Shown: in pieces, positions 25,619 through 34,584 of the stretch | Numbering within the stretch: position 1 is the stretch's first letter | Layout of the letters: the number at the start of each line of letters is the position of its first letter | Assembly (NCBI RefSeq): GCF_024518835.1 | Contig: NZ_JANIGO010000001.1 | Location: 620,001 to 684,000, forward strand | Direction of reading: 5' to 3' | Length of the DNA: 64,000 nt | DNA from: Limnobacter humi | Lineage (GTDB): Bacteria > Pseudomonadota > Gammaproteobacteria > Burkholderiales > Burkholderiaceae_B | The notes under the pieces: model-generated | What the model was told of the DNA's origin: nothing | Seen by the model: the letters and a program-made list of their open reading frames with translations, nothing else | The model's database searches: none | Made by a program: the position numbers and the translations under genes

Positions 25619-26746
25619 TCATCGTCCCTGTTCGTCTTTGTTCAAACCCTGCTGGTAATAGGCACTGGCTTGATAGGCCGCCAGTGTGTGCTGATAAACC
25701 ACCTTGGCAATGGCCGCCAATGGCAGGGCCAAAAATACCCCCACCAAGCCAAACAGCGCGCCGAAAAACGCCAAGGCGAAAATGACCGCCAAGGCCGACA
25801 GCCCGATTTTATCGCCCACCACCATGGGTGTGAGCACAAAACCTTCAATCAGCTGGCCTGACACAAACACCAGCAGCACCCAGGCGATTGGCCACACCCC
25901 CTGCAACTCCAGCGCGGACGTCAACACCGCCACCACCATGGCCACGGTTAAACCCAGGTAAGGCACGATCGACAACAGGCCCGCCAAGATGCCAATCGCC
26001 CAACCGCTTTTCAAACCCGCCAGGCTCAAACCCACCGAGTAATACACGCTCAGGAAGGCAATCACAATCACCACACCCTTCACGTATTCACCCAACACCT
26101 CATCCATTTCCCGCAGCAGCGGCGAGAACCGTTTCCACACATGGGGCGGAAAAAATTGCTTGGCATTGCTCGACATTTGCAACCAGCCCGGCAAGATAAA
26201 GAGGGTGGAAATCACCGTCAACGACACAAAGCCGGTAATACCCAACACCGAGGCAGAGCCTGAACGCACCAGCGCCGTACTCAATTCCGCCAGCGAATCC
26301 CGGTTTTCTTTCATCAGCAAGGCCACTTTGGCGCGGAAGGTTTCGGAATCCATGGCCCAATTCCATCCAAAGGTTTGCTGCAACCAAGGCAACACGGTTT
26401 GCTTGATGTTCAACAGCAACTGCGGCAGGTTGTTTTCAATCAATTCCAGCTGCGTGTTCACCACCGGGATGAAGAGCAAACCAAAGCTGAGCAACACCAC
26501 CACCAACAGCACAAAAGTGAGCACCGCACACAACGACAACGGCAACCGCCCACGCAGTTTTTTGTAAACCCACCGGCTGGGGTTGGCCATAAGGTAAGCC
26601 AGAAAGAAGGCCGCCACAAAAGGCGCCAGCACACTCCACAAGGCAACCAACCCAGCCAGCACCAAGGCAAGGGTCAGCAACAGGCCCCAGTGGCGCTGGT
26701 AAAACTGCCGCACCAAGTCAGACAGGGCAATCTTGGGGTTTGTCAT
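25619..26746 (-). CDS. AI-2E family transporter (PerM-like permease)
   Basis: Inner-membrane protein (375 aa) with about eight helices in the AI-2E/PerM arrangement: two or three N-terminal helices, an amphipathic middle, then a C-terminal bundle containing GILAGLLSIVPYLG and the GDKIGLSALAVIFALAFFG segment. Members export autoinducer-2 or act as sodium/proton antiporters; the substrate here is unknown. It converges with the hydrolase gene. Confidence 0.88.
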   Translation of the reverse strand: MTNPKIALSDLVRQFYQRHWGLLLTLALVLAGLVALWSVLAPFVAAFFLAYLMANPSRWVYKKLRGRLPLSLCAVLTFVLLVVVLLSFGLLFIPVVNTQLELIENNLPQLLLNIKQTVLPWLQQTFGWNWAMDSETFRAKVALLMKENRDSLAELSTALVRSGSASVLGITGFVSLTVISTLFILPGWLQMSSNAKQFFPPHVWKRFSPLLREMDEVLGEYVKGVVIVIAFLSVYYSVGLSLAGLKSGWAIGILAGLLSIVPYLGLTVAMVVAVLTSALELQGVWPIAWVLLVFVSGQLIEGFVLTPMVVGDKIGLSALAVIFALAFFGALFGLVGVFLALPLAAIAKVVYQHTLAAYQASAYYQQGLNKDEQGR

Positions 26747-26774
26747 GCACGCGGCTCCATCATCGGAAAGTTAT

Positions 26775-27659
26775 TCAGGCCCTGGCCCGCAGCACCAGGC
26801 CGATTCCGGCCAGGGTCAACACCATGGCCACCCACACATGGGCTTCAAAAGGCTCGTTCAACAACACAATGCCCGCCACGGCAGCCAACACGGGCACCGA
26901 GAGCTGCACGCTGGCCGCTGAGCTGGTGGGCAAACGGGGCAATACCTTGTACCACACCGCATAGCCTACACCGCTGGCCAGGCAACCCGATGCCAGCGCC
27001 AGCACCAGTCCGCCCCAGGTGGGCGGCAGACCACTGGAAACGGATCCTGCATCATGCAAGGCCCACAACAGCGCCACCAACAAGGCCGACCGCCAAAAAT
27101 TTCCACCCGTGTCGGCCAAGGGGAAACGCGAGCCCCGGCCGACGATGGAATACACTCCCCAGCACAGGCCAGCGCCTGCCATGGACAGCACAGCCCACAC
27201 CGAGTCGGGGTGCTGGGCCTTGGGTGCCAGCAACACCACCAAACCGACCGCAGCCAAGCCAGCCCCCACCGCGCGCCAACCCCGAAGGCGGTCACCGTAG
27301 AACGCCGCATACACCAACATGCAAAACTGCACCGCGGCAAACTGAATCAACGCGCCAGTGGCCGTGTTCAATTGAACATAGGCCAGAGAAAACAGAACGG
27401 CATACGCAAACAGCGACACTGCACCAGCCCAGGAGCCTGCCCGCCACACCGTTGGCGCAGCCGGTGAACCACCAGGCACGCCCCACAGACCCAGCAACAC
27501 CACCAGCGTGACGGCACCACTAATCAAGCGGACGGCGGTAAACGTGAACGGATCAATCTGACCCATGCCCAAGGCAGCGCGGCACAACAAGGAATTGGAG
27601 GCAAAGGCCAGCAGAACAAACAGCAGCCAGATTAGTGTGGATACTTCAATTTTTTTCAT
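26775..27659 (-). CDS. EamA/DMT family transporter
   Basis: Ten-helix drug/metabolite transporter made of two five-helix EamA repeats (294 aa). The first repeat begins at IWLLFVLLAFASNSLLCRAA and the second ends at VLTLAGIGLVLRA. The substrate is unknown. ATG 27659 was chosen over the GTG two codons earlier. It lies upstream of the PerM-like gene in the same direction and is divergent from the Old Yellow Enzyme gene. Confidence 0.88.
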   Translation of the reverse strand: MKKIEVSTLIWLLFVLLAFASNSLLCRAALGMGQIDPFTFTAVRLISGAVTLVVLLGLWGVPGGSPAAPTVWRAGSWAGAVSLFAYAVLFSLAYVQLNTATGALIQFAAVQFCMLVYAAFYGDRLRGWRAVGAGLAAVGLVVLLAPKAQHPDSVWAVLSMAGAGLCWGVYSIVGRGSRFPLADTGGNFWRSALLVALLWALHDAGSVSSGLPPTWGGLVLALASGCLASGVGYAVWYKVLPRLPTSSAASVQLSVPVLAAVAGIVLLNEPFEAHVWVAMVLTLAGIGLVLRARA

Positions 27660-27715
27660 GCCCACAAGTTACCATCCTTTCACACAATTCCAACATCGAG
27701 ACTGAAGGATTTCCC

Positions 27716-28954
27716 ATGCAGATTCAATTGCGCGACCCCCTGGTGTTGCCCTGTGGTTCAACCCTGCCCAACCGCCTGGTGAAGGCTGCCATGAGCGAAG
27801 CCCTGGGCACCACCGACAACCGGGTGACCGAGAAACTGGTGCGCGTGTATGAACGCTGGTCTGCTGGTGGCATTGGCATGAACATCACCGGCAACGTGAT
27901 GATTGACCGCCGCGCGCGCGCTGAACCGGGTAACGTCGTGATTGAAGACGACCGCGACATGCCCCTATTGAAAGCCTGGGCCAAAGCCGGCCAGTCCCAC
28001 GGCGGGAAAATCTGGGTGCAAATCAACCACCCGGGCAAGCAGTGCCCCAAGGGCATGAACAAAGAGACCGTGTCTCCATCTGCGGTGCCCTTTCGCAAAG
28101 ACCTGCAAATGATGTTTGCCACCCCGCGGGCGCTGGAAGAGTCTGAAATCCTGGACTTGATTCAACGCTGGGGCCGCACCGCCCGCATTTGCAAGGAGGC
28201 GGGTTTTGACGGCGTGCAAATTCACGGCGCTCACGGCTACCTCATCAGCCAGTTTTTGAGCCCGCTCACCAACCAGCGCACCGATGCCTGGGGTGGCAGT
28301 TCTGAAAACCGCCGCCGTTTTGTTTTGGCCGTGTATGACGAAGTTCGCAAACAAGTGGGCCCCGACTTCCCCGTGGGCATCAAGTTAAACTCTGCCGACT
28401 TTCAGCGCGGTGGCTTTAGCGAAAAAGAATCGCTGGCGGTGATCGAAGAACTGACCGAACGCGGCATCGACCTGGTGGAAGTATCTGGTGGCACCTATGA
28501 GGCGCCTGTAATGACCGGTGCCACGCAACCCAAAAAAGACAGCACGGTACAACGCGAAGCCTATTTCATCGACTTCACCGAAAAAGTGCGGGCGCGCTGC
28601 AGAGTGCCGCTCATGCTGACCGGTGGATTCCGCACAGTGGGCGGCATGAAGCAAGCCCTGAACACCGGTGCAGTGGATGTGATTGGCTTAGCCCGGTCCA
28701 TCGCCATTGAACCCGAACTGCCCAACCGCTTGCTGGCCGATCAAGAGGCGCAATACCCAGTCAAGCCGCTGATTACCGGGGTGAAAGCCGTGGACAATTC
28801 TGGCCTGCTGGAAATTCAATGGTACACCCGCCAGATTCACCGCATGGGCAAAGGCAAAAACCCCGTACCCAACGAGCATCCACTGAAGGTGCTGTTTTTC
28901 TACTTGATTGAGAGCAGCTGGGGATTGTTCAAATCCCGTCGCTTACGGGCTTGA
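27716..28954 (+). CDS. NADH:flavin oxidoreductase, Old Yellow Enzyme family
   Basis: FMN-dependent TIM-barrel oxidoreductase (412 aa). Landmarks: VKAAMSEAL near the N-terminus, the substrate-binding pair in QINHPGKQ, FDGVQIHGAHGYL followed by SQFLSPLTNQRTDAWGG, and the phosphate-binding end MLTGGFRTVGG with VIGLARS. No 4Fe-4S cluster domain follows, so it is the short form. It probably reduces an activated alkene. AAGGAT serves as ribosome-binding site; a strong terminator follows. Confidence 0.92.
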   Translation: MQIQLRDPLVLPCGSTLPNRLVKAAMSEALGTTDNRVTEKLVRVYERWSAGGIGMNITGNVMIDRRARAEPGNVVIEDDRDMPLLKAWAKAGQSHGGKIWVQINHPGKQCPKGMNKETVSPSAVPFRKDLQMMFATPRALEESEILDLIQRWGRTARICKEAGFDGVQIHGAHGYLISQFLSPLTNQRTDAWGGSSENRRRFVLAVYDEVRKQVGPDFPVGIKLNSADFQRGGFSEKESLAVIEELTERGIDLVEVSGGTYEAPVMTGATQPKKDSTVQREAYFIDFTEKVRARCRVPLMLTGGFRTVGGMKQALNTGAVDVIGLARSIAIEPELPNRLLADQEAQYPVKPLITGVKAVDNSGLLEIQWYTRQIHRMGKGKNPVPNEHPLKVLFFYLIESSWGLFKSRRLRA

Positions 28955-28966
28955 TGTGGTTGACCG

Positions 28967-28990
28967 GGCTCACAGCGTGAGCCTGGTTTT
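28967..28990 (+). terminator. Rho-independent terminator after the Old Yellow Enzyme gene
   Basis: A perfect 7-bp stem GGCTCAC/GTGAGCC with a three-base AGC loop is followed by TGGTTTT, 13 bases after the stop codon. It is seen directly in the sequence. Confidence 0.75.
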
Positions 28991-29035
28991 AATCATTTCT
29001 CCCTAGCAACGCAGTTAGTCATTGCCTGCTTGAGG

Positions 29036-29396
29036 CTGCCGGCAACACCGGTCGGCCGATTTTCTATTGCCCCTCGCAACACCGGCAGCCCGGTCCGAAC
29101 GCCCCCCGAAGAGTAAAGGTTGCCCCGCGCCTTCGAACGGTCCCGAGAACTCGCCACTGCGTGGCTCAAACATCTCGGTCCGTGTGTTCGAATGCTGTGC
29201 GGTTCAAACCGATCGGGTGGCTGACTGTTCGGTGCCGGACATGCCGGTATTGCTAGGTGCGCGGCCTGCGCGGTTCACCTCTCCGGCAGCGACATTCAGG
29301 GCCATTGGCCCGAGCGTGCTGAACAGGCGCAGTGGGCTCAGCGAGGGAAACACCAATGGACCGTCGCAAAGGGGTGTGGCCGCGCAGTTTCGCGAG
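29036..29396. repeat. Intergenic repeat element, copy 1
   Basis: First of two related elements in this window, in the gap between two convergent genes. In order: two GCAACACCGG units 34 bases apart (29042, 29076); a core of about 115 bases (to 29206) nearly identical to copy 2; a 71-base segment absent from copy 2, bounded by the 8-mer GCGGTTCA at 29199 and 29270; the GGGCCATTGGCCCGAGCGTGC block; and the CTCAGCGAGGG ... ACCAATGGACCGTCGC block. Single-base indels between the copies break any shared frame, which argues for a DNA or RNA element rather than a gene. CCATTGG and CCAATGG from the last two blocks could pair. I do not recognise the family. Confidence 0.75.
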
Positions 29397-29435
29397 AAGA
29401 CGCATCAAAAAGATCTGTGAGGCTAAACAACGACT

Positions 29436-30209
29436 TCAATCCTTGTAATCTGCCGCCACCCGATCCAGTTTCCGCAGCAACGCAGGCCATGCAATATTGC
29501 CGCCGGCCTGCAGGGTTACTTTGTCGGCTGCCGCCTGAATACCCGCCACAATCCGTGGGTCCACCTGAATCAATGCACCGCCACTGCTTTGTGCTTTCAC
29601 CTGGATTTCACAGGACCGCTGCAGGAAAAACATGCGCAAAAATGCATCGGCCACCGTGTGTGCGCAAGTCAGTAAACCGTGGTTGCGCAAGATCATGCTG
29701 CAGGTCTTGCCCAAATCTGCCACCAATCGGACCTTTTCTTCCGGGTTCAAGGCCACACCTTCGTAGTCGTGGTAACTCAGGCCTGACATGGGAAACAGCG
29801 AGTGTTGGGAAATCGGCAGCAAGCCATCCTTTTGCGTGGACACCGCCACGCCATCCACCGTGTGGAGGTGGATCACGCAATTGGCATCTTCACGGGCCTC
29901 GTGAATGGCGCTGTGGATGGTGAAACCGGCTGGGTTGATCTCATAGGGGCTGTCCATCACCTTCTGGCCCTGCAGGTCCACCTTCACCAGGCTACTGGCA
30001 GTGATTTCTTCAAACAACAAACCATATGGATTGATCAGGAAATGGTGCTCGGGCCCAGGCACCCGCGCTGAGATGTGCGTGAACACCAGGTCATCCCAAC
30101 CATACATCGCCACCAAGCGATAGCAGGCCGCCAGATCTACCCGCATGCGCCATTCATCGGCGCTCACACGCTCACGAAGTGAAGCAGAATTGGGCATTGG
30201 TGCGTTCAT
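29436..30209 (-). CDS. Class II aldolase/adducin family protein
   Basis: 257-residue protein with the aldolase II fold. Zinc ligands of the family are visible as the His pair in CVIHLHTVDG and the later histidine in MILRNHGLLT; the N-terminal phosphate-binding strand is DLVFTHISARVPG. Members include fuculose-phosphate aldolase and decarboxylase-like enzymes, and the bacterial adducin-like group is mostly uncharacterised, so no substrate is given. Confidence 0.88.
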   Translation of the reverse strand: MNAPMPNSASLRERVSADEWRMRVDLAACYRLVAMYGWDDLVFTHISARVPGPEHHFLINPYGLLFEEITASSLVKVDLQGQKVMDSPYEINPAGFTIHSAIHEAREDANCVIHLHTVDGVAVSTQKDGLLPISQHSLFPMSGLSYHDYEGVALNPEEKVRLVADLGKTCSMILRNHGLLTCAHTVADAFLRMFFLQRSCEIQVKAQSSGGALIQVDPRIVAGIQAAADKVTLQAGGNIAWPALLRKLDRVAADYKD

Positions 30210-30362
30210 GGTGTCTCCTGATTCATGGGTTTGATGTCAGTGTACCAGCCCTCCACAAACCCAAAAACCGGTCAGGTGACACACCAAACTTTTCGGATTG
30301 ATTCTGTGACCAATTCAGCGCAATCTTGGCATCACAGGTTTCATCCACACGAGGTCCACCGC

Positions 30363-31043
30363 ATGCATGCCAAGGTCAAGCAATTTCCCAGCGACCGTGC
30401 AGTCGACAATGCGCGACAACAGTTCAGAAACGATCAGATTTCCCCCACCTATCGAGGTGAATGGCACCTGGCCTTTACCTGCACACTGGCCCTGGCGGTG
30501 ATCATCGGCAGCAGCATGGCATTGCATGCTGTGCAGGCACTGGAATGGCTCGCTGTACCGGTCACCTGGTTGTACGCAAATTTCGCAGAATGGGCTGGCC
30601 ATCGCTTTGTCATGCACCGCCCGGTCAAGGGCTTGGGGCTGGTTTACCGGCGTCATGCCTTGCAGCACCACCGGTTTTTCACCCACGACCACATGGAAAT
30701 CGACGATGCGCGCGACTTCAAGGCGGTGCTGTTCCCGCCGGTGCTGGTGAGCTTTTTCGTGTGTGCGTTTTTTGCACCCATTTTCGCAGTGCTCGCCTGG
30801 TCCATCAGCTTGAATGTGGCGCTGCTGTTTTTGCTCACTGGCATGGTGTATTTCGTGAACTATGAATTGTTCCACCTGGCCTACCACTTGAAAGAAGACC
30901 ACTGGGTGCACCGCTTGCCCGGGTTTCACCGACTGGCCCAGTTGCACACCACCCACCACGACCCGCGGTTGATGGCGCACAAAAACTTCAACATCAGCTA
31001 CCCGTTTACGGACTGGCTGATGCGAACCTGGGACAGACGGTGA
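30363..31043 (+). CDS. Fatty acid hydroxylase / sterol desaturase family protein
   Basis: Membrane di-iron enzyme (226 aa). Four hydrophobic helices carry the histidine clusters of the superfamily: EWAGHRFVMH, RRHALQHHRFF, FHLAYH and LHTTHHDPRL. The family hydroxylates or desaturates lipids or carotenoids; the substrate is unknown. The start was placed at ATG 30363, which sits just before the hydrophilic N-terminus; the open frame further upstream overlaps the divergent aldolase promoter. Confidence 0.85.
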   Translation: MHAKVKQFPSDRAVDNARQQFRNDQISPTYRGEWHLAFTCTLALAVIIGSSMALHAVQALEWLAVPVTWLYANFAEWAGHRFVMHRPVKGLGLVYRRHALQHHRFFTHDHMEIDDARDFKAVLFPPVLVSFFVCAFFAPIFAVLAWSISLNVALLFLLTGMVYFVNYELFHLAYHLKEDHWVHRLPGFHRLAQLHTTHHDPRLMAHKNFNISYPFTDWLMRTWDRR

Positions 31044-31061
31044 AAATTGACCGCGAGAGAA

Positions 31062-31586
31062 TCAGAACGCGTAGGTGGCGGTGAGTGCAAAACCATCGGC
31101 CTGGCTGTTGCCGCGGTCATACAGCGCCTCATAGCCAGCACGTACACTGTAGGGTCCGGTTGAATACATCACGCCGGCACCGTAATTCAGCGATCCCTTG
31201 TCATCTTTGAAACCCACGCCATTGGCGCGCCCCTTGAATGAGGCATAGCCGTAACCCAGGGTGCCGTACAGTGACCAGTTGTGGGCGCTCAGCGGTAGCG
31301 TACCCAGCACATTGGCACCCATGTAAGAGTCGACTTCCAGGCTTGAAGCACCGAAGGTGTCGTCATTCACGCCAGCACCAATGCGGCCTTCAACAGCCAG
31401 GTTCGGGTTGATCTTGTAACCGAGAATGGCCGACAACAGGTCCACATTGGCTTTAAAGCCGGGGGCAGACTCGGAGGTGAGGTCGAGGTTGTTGTAGCCA
31501 ACGCCGGCGTAAATGCCGTCGGCCATGGACGGTGTGCTGAAAGCCATGGTCGCCAGCGCAGCCGTGCACAGTGCAATCTTCTTCAT
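31062..31586 (-). CDS. Small outer-membrane beta-barrel protein (porin-like)
   Basis: 174 residues with a signal peptide (cleavage at SMA-DGIY) and regularly alternating hydrophobic strands ending in ALTATYAF with a terminal Phe, the outer-membrane signature. It is compatible with an eight-stranded OmpA/OmpW-like barrel of unknown role. A good AGGAG site precedes the start. It follows the EamA gene by 97 bases on the same strand. Confidence 0.85.
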   Translation of the reverse strand: MKKIALCTAALATMAFSTPSMADGIYAGVGYNNLDLTSESAPGFKANVDLLSAILGYKINPNLAVEGRIGAGVNDDTFGASSLEVDSYMGANVLGTLPLSAHNWSLYGTLGYGYASFKGRANGVGFKDDKGSLNYGAGVMYSTGPYSVRAGYEALYDRGNSQADGFALTATYAF

Positions 31587-31683
31587 GCGTGCTCCTTGAA
31601 GTGGATGATTGGAGCACTGACAACGTGATACACCGGGATCGGTTTACAAGTCAGGGGATTTCCACACCGTGACCAGCAACCGA

Positions 31684-32568
31684 TCAGGTGTGGCCGGCCG
31701 AGTCATCCAGCGCACTGAAACCAGCCGCCAGCAAAATGAGAGCACCGCCAGCAGCCACTTGCAGGGTCAGGCTTTCGCCTGCAAAAAGAATGGCGCTGGC
31801 CGTGGCAAACACCACTTCCGACAACATCACCACGGCCGACACATTGGCGGGCAGTCGGGAGGCACCATACTGCAAACCATGGTTGGCCAACAGCAGGGAA
31901 GCCGCAAAGCCCAGCAACACCCACAGCCCGCTGACACCGGGCCACTGCGGGGCAGGAATGGCTGCCACAGACCCGCTGGGCAACAGGCCCAGGCCCATGG
32001 CCACTGCGGCTGGCACCAAAACACCACCGACAAACATGCCCAGCAAACGGGCCTGTGCACTGGCGGCCTGCTGATGGCGCAACAGAGTATTGTTCAGCGC
32101 AAAGGCAGCACCCCCCATCAAACCCAACCATTCGCCCAATGTGCTTGGCCAGGGAAAACCAATTTGCCCAGGTGGACTGAGCACCAGGGCAGCACCGGCC
32201 AAGGCCATGCCAATTCGCAACACCACGCGCAGGGTTAACGGTTCATCCAACACGAAACGGGCTAGCAGAGCGGCCCACACCGGCATGAGGTAAAACAGCA
32301 GCACCACCCGGATAACCTCGGCAATGGTGACGCCCCAATTAAAGCCCACCATGGTGGTACCCGCCGCCACACCCAACAACCACAGGGCCGGGTTGCCTGC
32401 ATATTCTTTCAACACAGTCGGTGACACCATCGCGATGGCAACGGTTCCCAACAGATACGTGGCAGCCGATGCCCACAGTGCATGCAAACCCAAGTCTTGC
32501 AGGGTGCGCAAGGGCCACCAGGAGCAACCCCACACCAACGCATTCAATACCAAGGCCAAGTACGGCAT
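31684..32568 (-). CDS. EamA/DMT family transporter (second copy)
   Basis: Ten-helix transporter of 294 residues with two EamA repeats (LALVLNALVWGCSWWPLR at the start, GGALILLAAGFSALD at the end). It is clearly a different paralogue from the one at 26.8-27.7 kb. ATG 32568 lies 16 bases past the stop of the preceding oxidoreductase gene; a GTG eight codons upstream would overlap that gene. The substrate is unknown. Confidence 0.86.
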   Translation of the reverse strand: MPYLALVLNALVWGCSWWPLRTLQDLGLHALWASAATYLLGTVAIAMVSPTVLKEYAGNPALWLLGVAAGTTMVGFNWGVTIAEVIRVVLLFYLMPVWAALLARFVLDEPLTLRVVLRIGMALAGAALVLSPPGQIGFPWPSTLGEWLGLMGGAAFALNNTLLRHQQAASAQARLLGMFVGGVLVPAAVAMGLGLLPSGSVAAIPAPQWPGVSGLWVLLGFAASLLLANHGLQYGASRLPANVSAVVMLSEVVFATASAILFAGESLTLQVAAGGALILLAAGFSALDDSAGHT

Positions 32569-32584
32569 GGCACTGCGCCGGTGT

Positions 32585-33595
32585 TCAACCACAGTTCACC
32601 ACCACGCGCCCCTGCAACTGGTTGGCCAGCACCTGGCGGGCACTGTCCATGGCATGGTGCAAGCTCACTTCCCGAATCATGAAGTCCAGGTCATGTTCAC
32701 CCAAGGCCTCGGCCAGCAAACTCCAGGCGCGGTCACGTTCAGCATGGGTCCGGTATACACAATTGATGCCACGCAGCGTTATTCCACGCAGAATGAACGG
32801 GGCCACCGTTGCATTGAAGTCCATGCCTTGGGCCAAACCACAAGCAGCCACCACGCCCCCATACCGGGTTTGCGCGCAGGCATTCACCAAGGTGTGGCTG
32901 CCCACGCTGTCCACCACAGCGGCAAATTGCTCTTTCTGCAGGGGTTTGCCCGGGCGGGACATGGACTCCCGATGAATCAAATGGGTGGAATTCAGGCCCA
33001 GGCGGGCAAAGTGTGCCGCCGCAGAGTCGGAGACCGGCGCACCGGTGGCATCAATAGACCCCGTCAGCCCCACCACCTCATAGCCCAGGTGATTCAGCAA
33101 CAGCGTGGCCACGGTGCCCACACCGCCACTGACGCCGGTCACCAGCACCGGCCCATCGCCAGGTTTCACCGGATGGTCCTGCAACGCCATGACGCACAAA
33201 GCGGCGGTGTAACCCGCCGTGCCCAGCGCGGCCGCCCAGCGGGCACTGCGCCCCTCGGGGATGGGGGATATCCAGGCGGCTGGCACGGCCAACCGCTCGG
33301 CCAAACCACCCCAGTGGGTCTCCCCAAGCCCCCAGTCGTTGACCTGGCAAATGGTGCCCACGGGCCATTGCGGCGTGGTTGATTCCACGACACGGCCCAC
33401 CGCGTCAATGCCATGCACCATGGGGTAGGTGCGGGCAATCGGCGCTGTGTGGGTCAAGGCCAAGGCATCTTTGTAGTTCAGGCAGCTGTACAACACCTCC
33501 AGCACCACCTCCTGGCCGGCCAGCATTGCATCATCCAACGCCAACAATTCTGCTTCGGTTTGTTCTTTGTTGTGAGATATCCAACCTCGGGTCAT
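32585..33595 (-). CDS. YhdH/AcuI-type acrylyl-CoA reductase-like oxidoreductase
   Basis: Medium-chain zinc-independent alcohol dehydrogenase/quinone reductase family (336 aa). The N-terminal domain has LNYKDALAL and the diagnostic DWGLGETHWGGLAE; the NADPH-binding Rossmann fold has VTGVSGGVGTVA. Members such as AcuI/YhdH reduce acrylyl-CoA to propionyl-CoA. The ATG at 33595 is preceded by AAGGAGA; the frame extends 13 codons further but without a site. It is divergent from the PaaX-like regulator, a plausible controller. Confidence 0.9.
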   Translation of the reverse strand: MTRGWISHNKEQTEAELLALDDAMLAGQEVVLEVLYSCLNYKDALALTHTAPIARTYPMVHGIDAVGRVVESTTPQWPVGTICQVNDWGLGETHWGGLAERLAVPAAWISPIPEGRSARWAAALGTAGYTAALCVMALQDHPVKPGDGPVLVTGVSGGVGTVATLLLNHLGYEVVGLTGSIDATGAPVSDSAAAHFARLGLNSTHLIHRESMSRPGKPLQKEQFAAVVDSVGSHTLVNACAQTRYGGVVAACGLAQGMDFNATVAPFILRGITLRGINCVYRTHAERDRAWSLLAEALGEHDLDFMIREVSLHHAMDSARQVLANQLQGRVVVNCG

Positions 33596-33708
33596 GCCGT
33601 TTGTCTCCTTGCGCAAGCACCGCAATGATCGCACAAACCCGACCCCTCATTTGCAGGCTGCGGCCAGCTTCAATACACTGGCGGTTTATCCAGATCCAAC
33701 CTGCAGCC

Positions 33709-34500
33709 GTGCGCAAACCCACTGCCAAAAGCCTTATTCTCGACCTTCTCCTGGCCAATCAGGGCAAACCGATTTCCGCCAAACAGGCCATTGCTGCATG
33801 CGGTATTTTTGACATCAGCGTGAACAACACCCGGGTTGCCCTGGTGCGCCTGTCGGCCGAAGGCTTGGTGGAGTCGGCTGGCAGGGCCATGTACCAGCTC
33901 ACGGAAGATGCACACACCCTGGCCGATGATGTGGCCACCTGGCGCACGCGGTCCAAGCGCATCAGGGCCTGGGACGGCAGTTTTATCGTGGTGCAAGCCG
34001 ATAAGCTGTCGCGCAACGAGGCCAAACAACAGCGGGCCCGTGCGCGGGCGCTGCTCATGCTGGGCTTCCAGCCCCTGAACGAGCACTTGTTCATTCGCCC
34101 CAACAACATCGAAGACAGCCTGGCCGCTGTGCGGAAAAGGCTTTACAAGCTGGGCCTGGAAAAAGATGCGCCCGTGTTTGGTGCCCAACAATTTGACGCC
34201 GACACTGCGAAACGAATCACCAAGCTCTGGAATCCGCGGGAACTTGAGCAAACCTACAGCGCTCAAACCAAGAAAATACGCACCTGGCTGGACCGTTACC
34301 AAGACCTGGAAACCGAAGAAGCCGCTCGCGAAAGCTTCTTGTTGGGTGGGGCCGCCATCAAGCACGTGGTCTATGATCCGTTTTTGCCGGCTGAATGGCT
34401 GGACACCAGCGCCCGGGAGGAGTTTCTGGCCACGGTGGACGAACTGGACCGGGTTGGCATGGGCATTTGGACAACCCTGTGGGACAGCCAGTCGATCTAG
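33709..34500 (+). CDS. PaaX-like transcriptional regulator
   Basis: GntR-like winged helix regulator of the PaaX type. The N-terminal helix-turn-helix (TAKSLILDLLLANQGKPIS, then SVNNTRVALVRLSAEGLVE) is followed by the PaaX middle and C-terminal domains (AWDGSFIVVQ, then LGFQPLNEHLFIRPNN). PaaX senses phenylacetyl-CoA; the ligand here is unknown. The start is uncertain: GTG 33709 begins just before the conserved domain (263 aa), while ATG 33625 would add 28 poorly conserved residues. Confidence 0.8.
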   Translation: MRKPTAKSLILDLLLANQGKPISAKQAIAACGIFDISVNNTRVALVRLSAEGLVESAGRAMYQLTEDAHTLADDVATWRTRSKRIRAWDGSFIVVQADKLSRNEAKQQRARARALLMLGFQPLNEHLFIRPNNIEDSLAAVRKRLYKLGLEKDAPVFGAQQFDADTAKRITKLWNPRELEQTYSAQTKKIRTWLDRYQDLETEEAARESFLLGGAAIKHVVYDPFLPAEWLDTSAREEFLATVDELDRVGMGIWTTLWDSQSI

Positions 34501-34584
34501 AGTAAATGCTCATCCGAAAACCAGCCCTGGGCGTATAAACTCCATCCACACCATTTACTGCTACGCAACATCGGGCCGGGCATC

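Noticed and set aside
28991-29035. tRNA-like or attachment-site sequence next to repeat copy 1
   Set aside because: A look for a T-arm (GTTCGAAT-like strings occur in the repeat core as GTGTTCGAATGC) found no matching acceptor or anticodon stems, so no tRNA is called.
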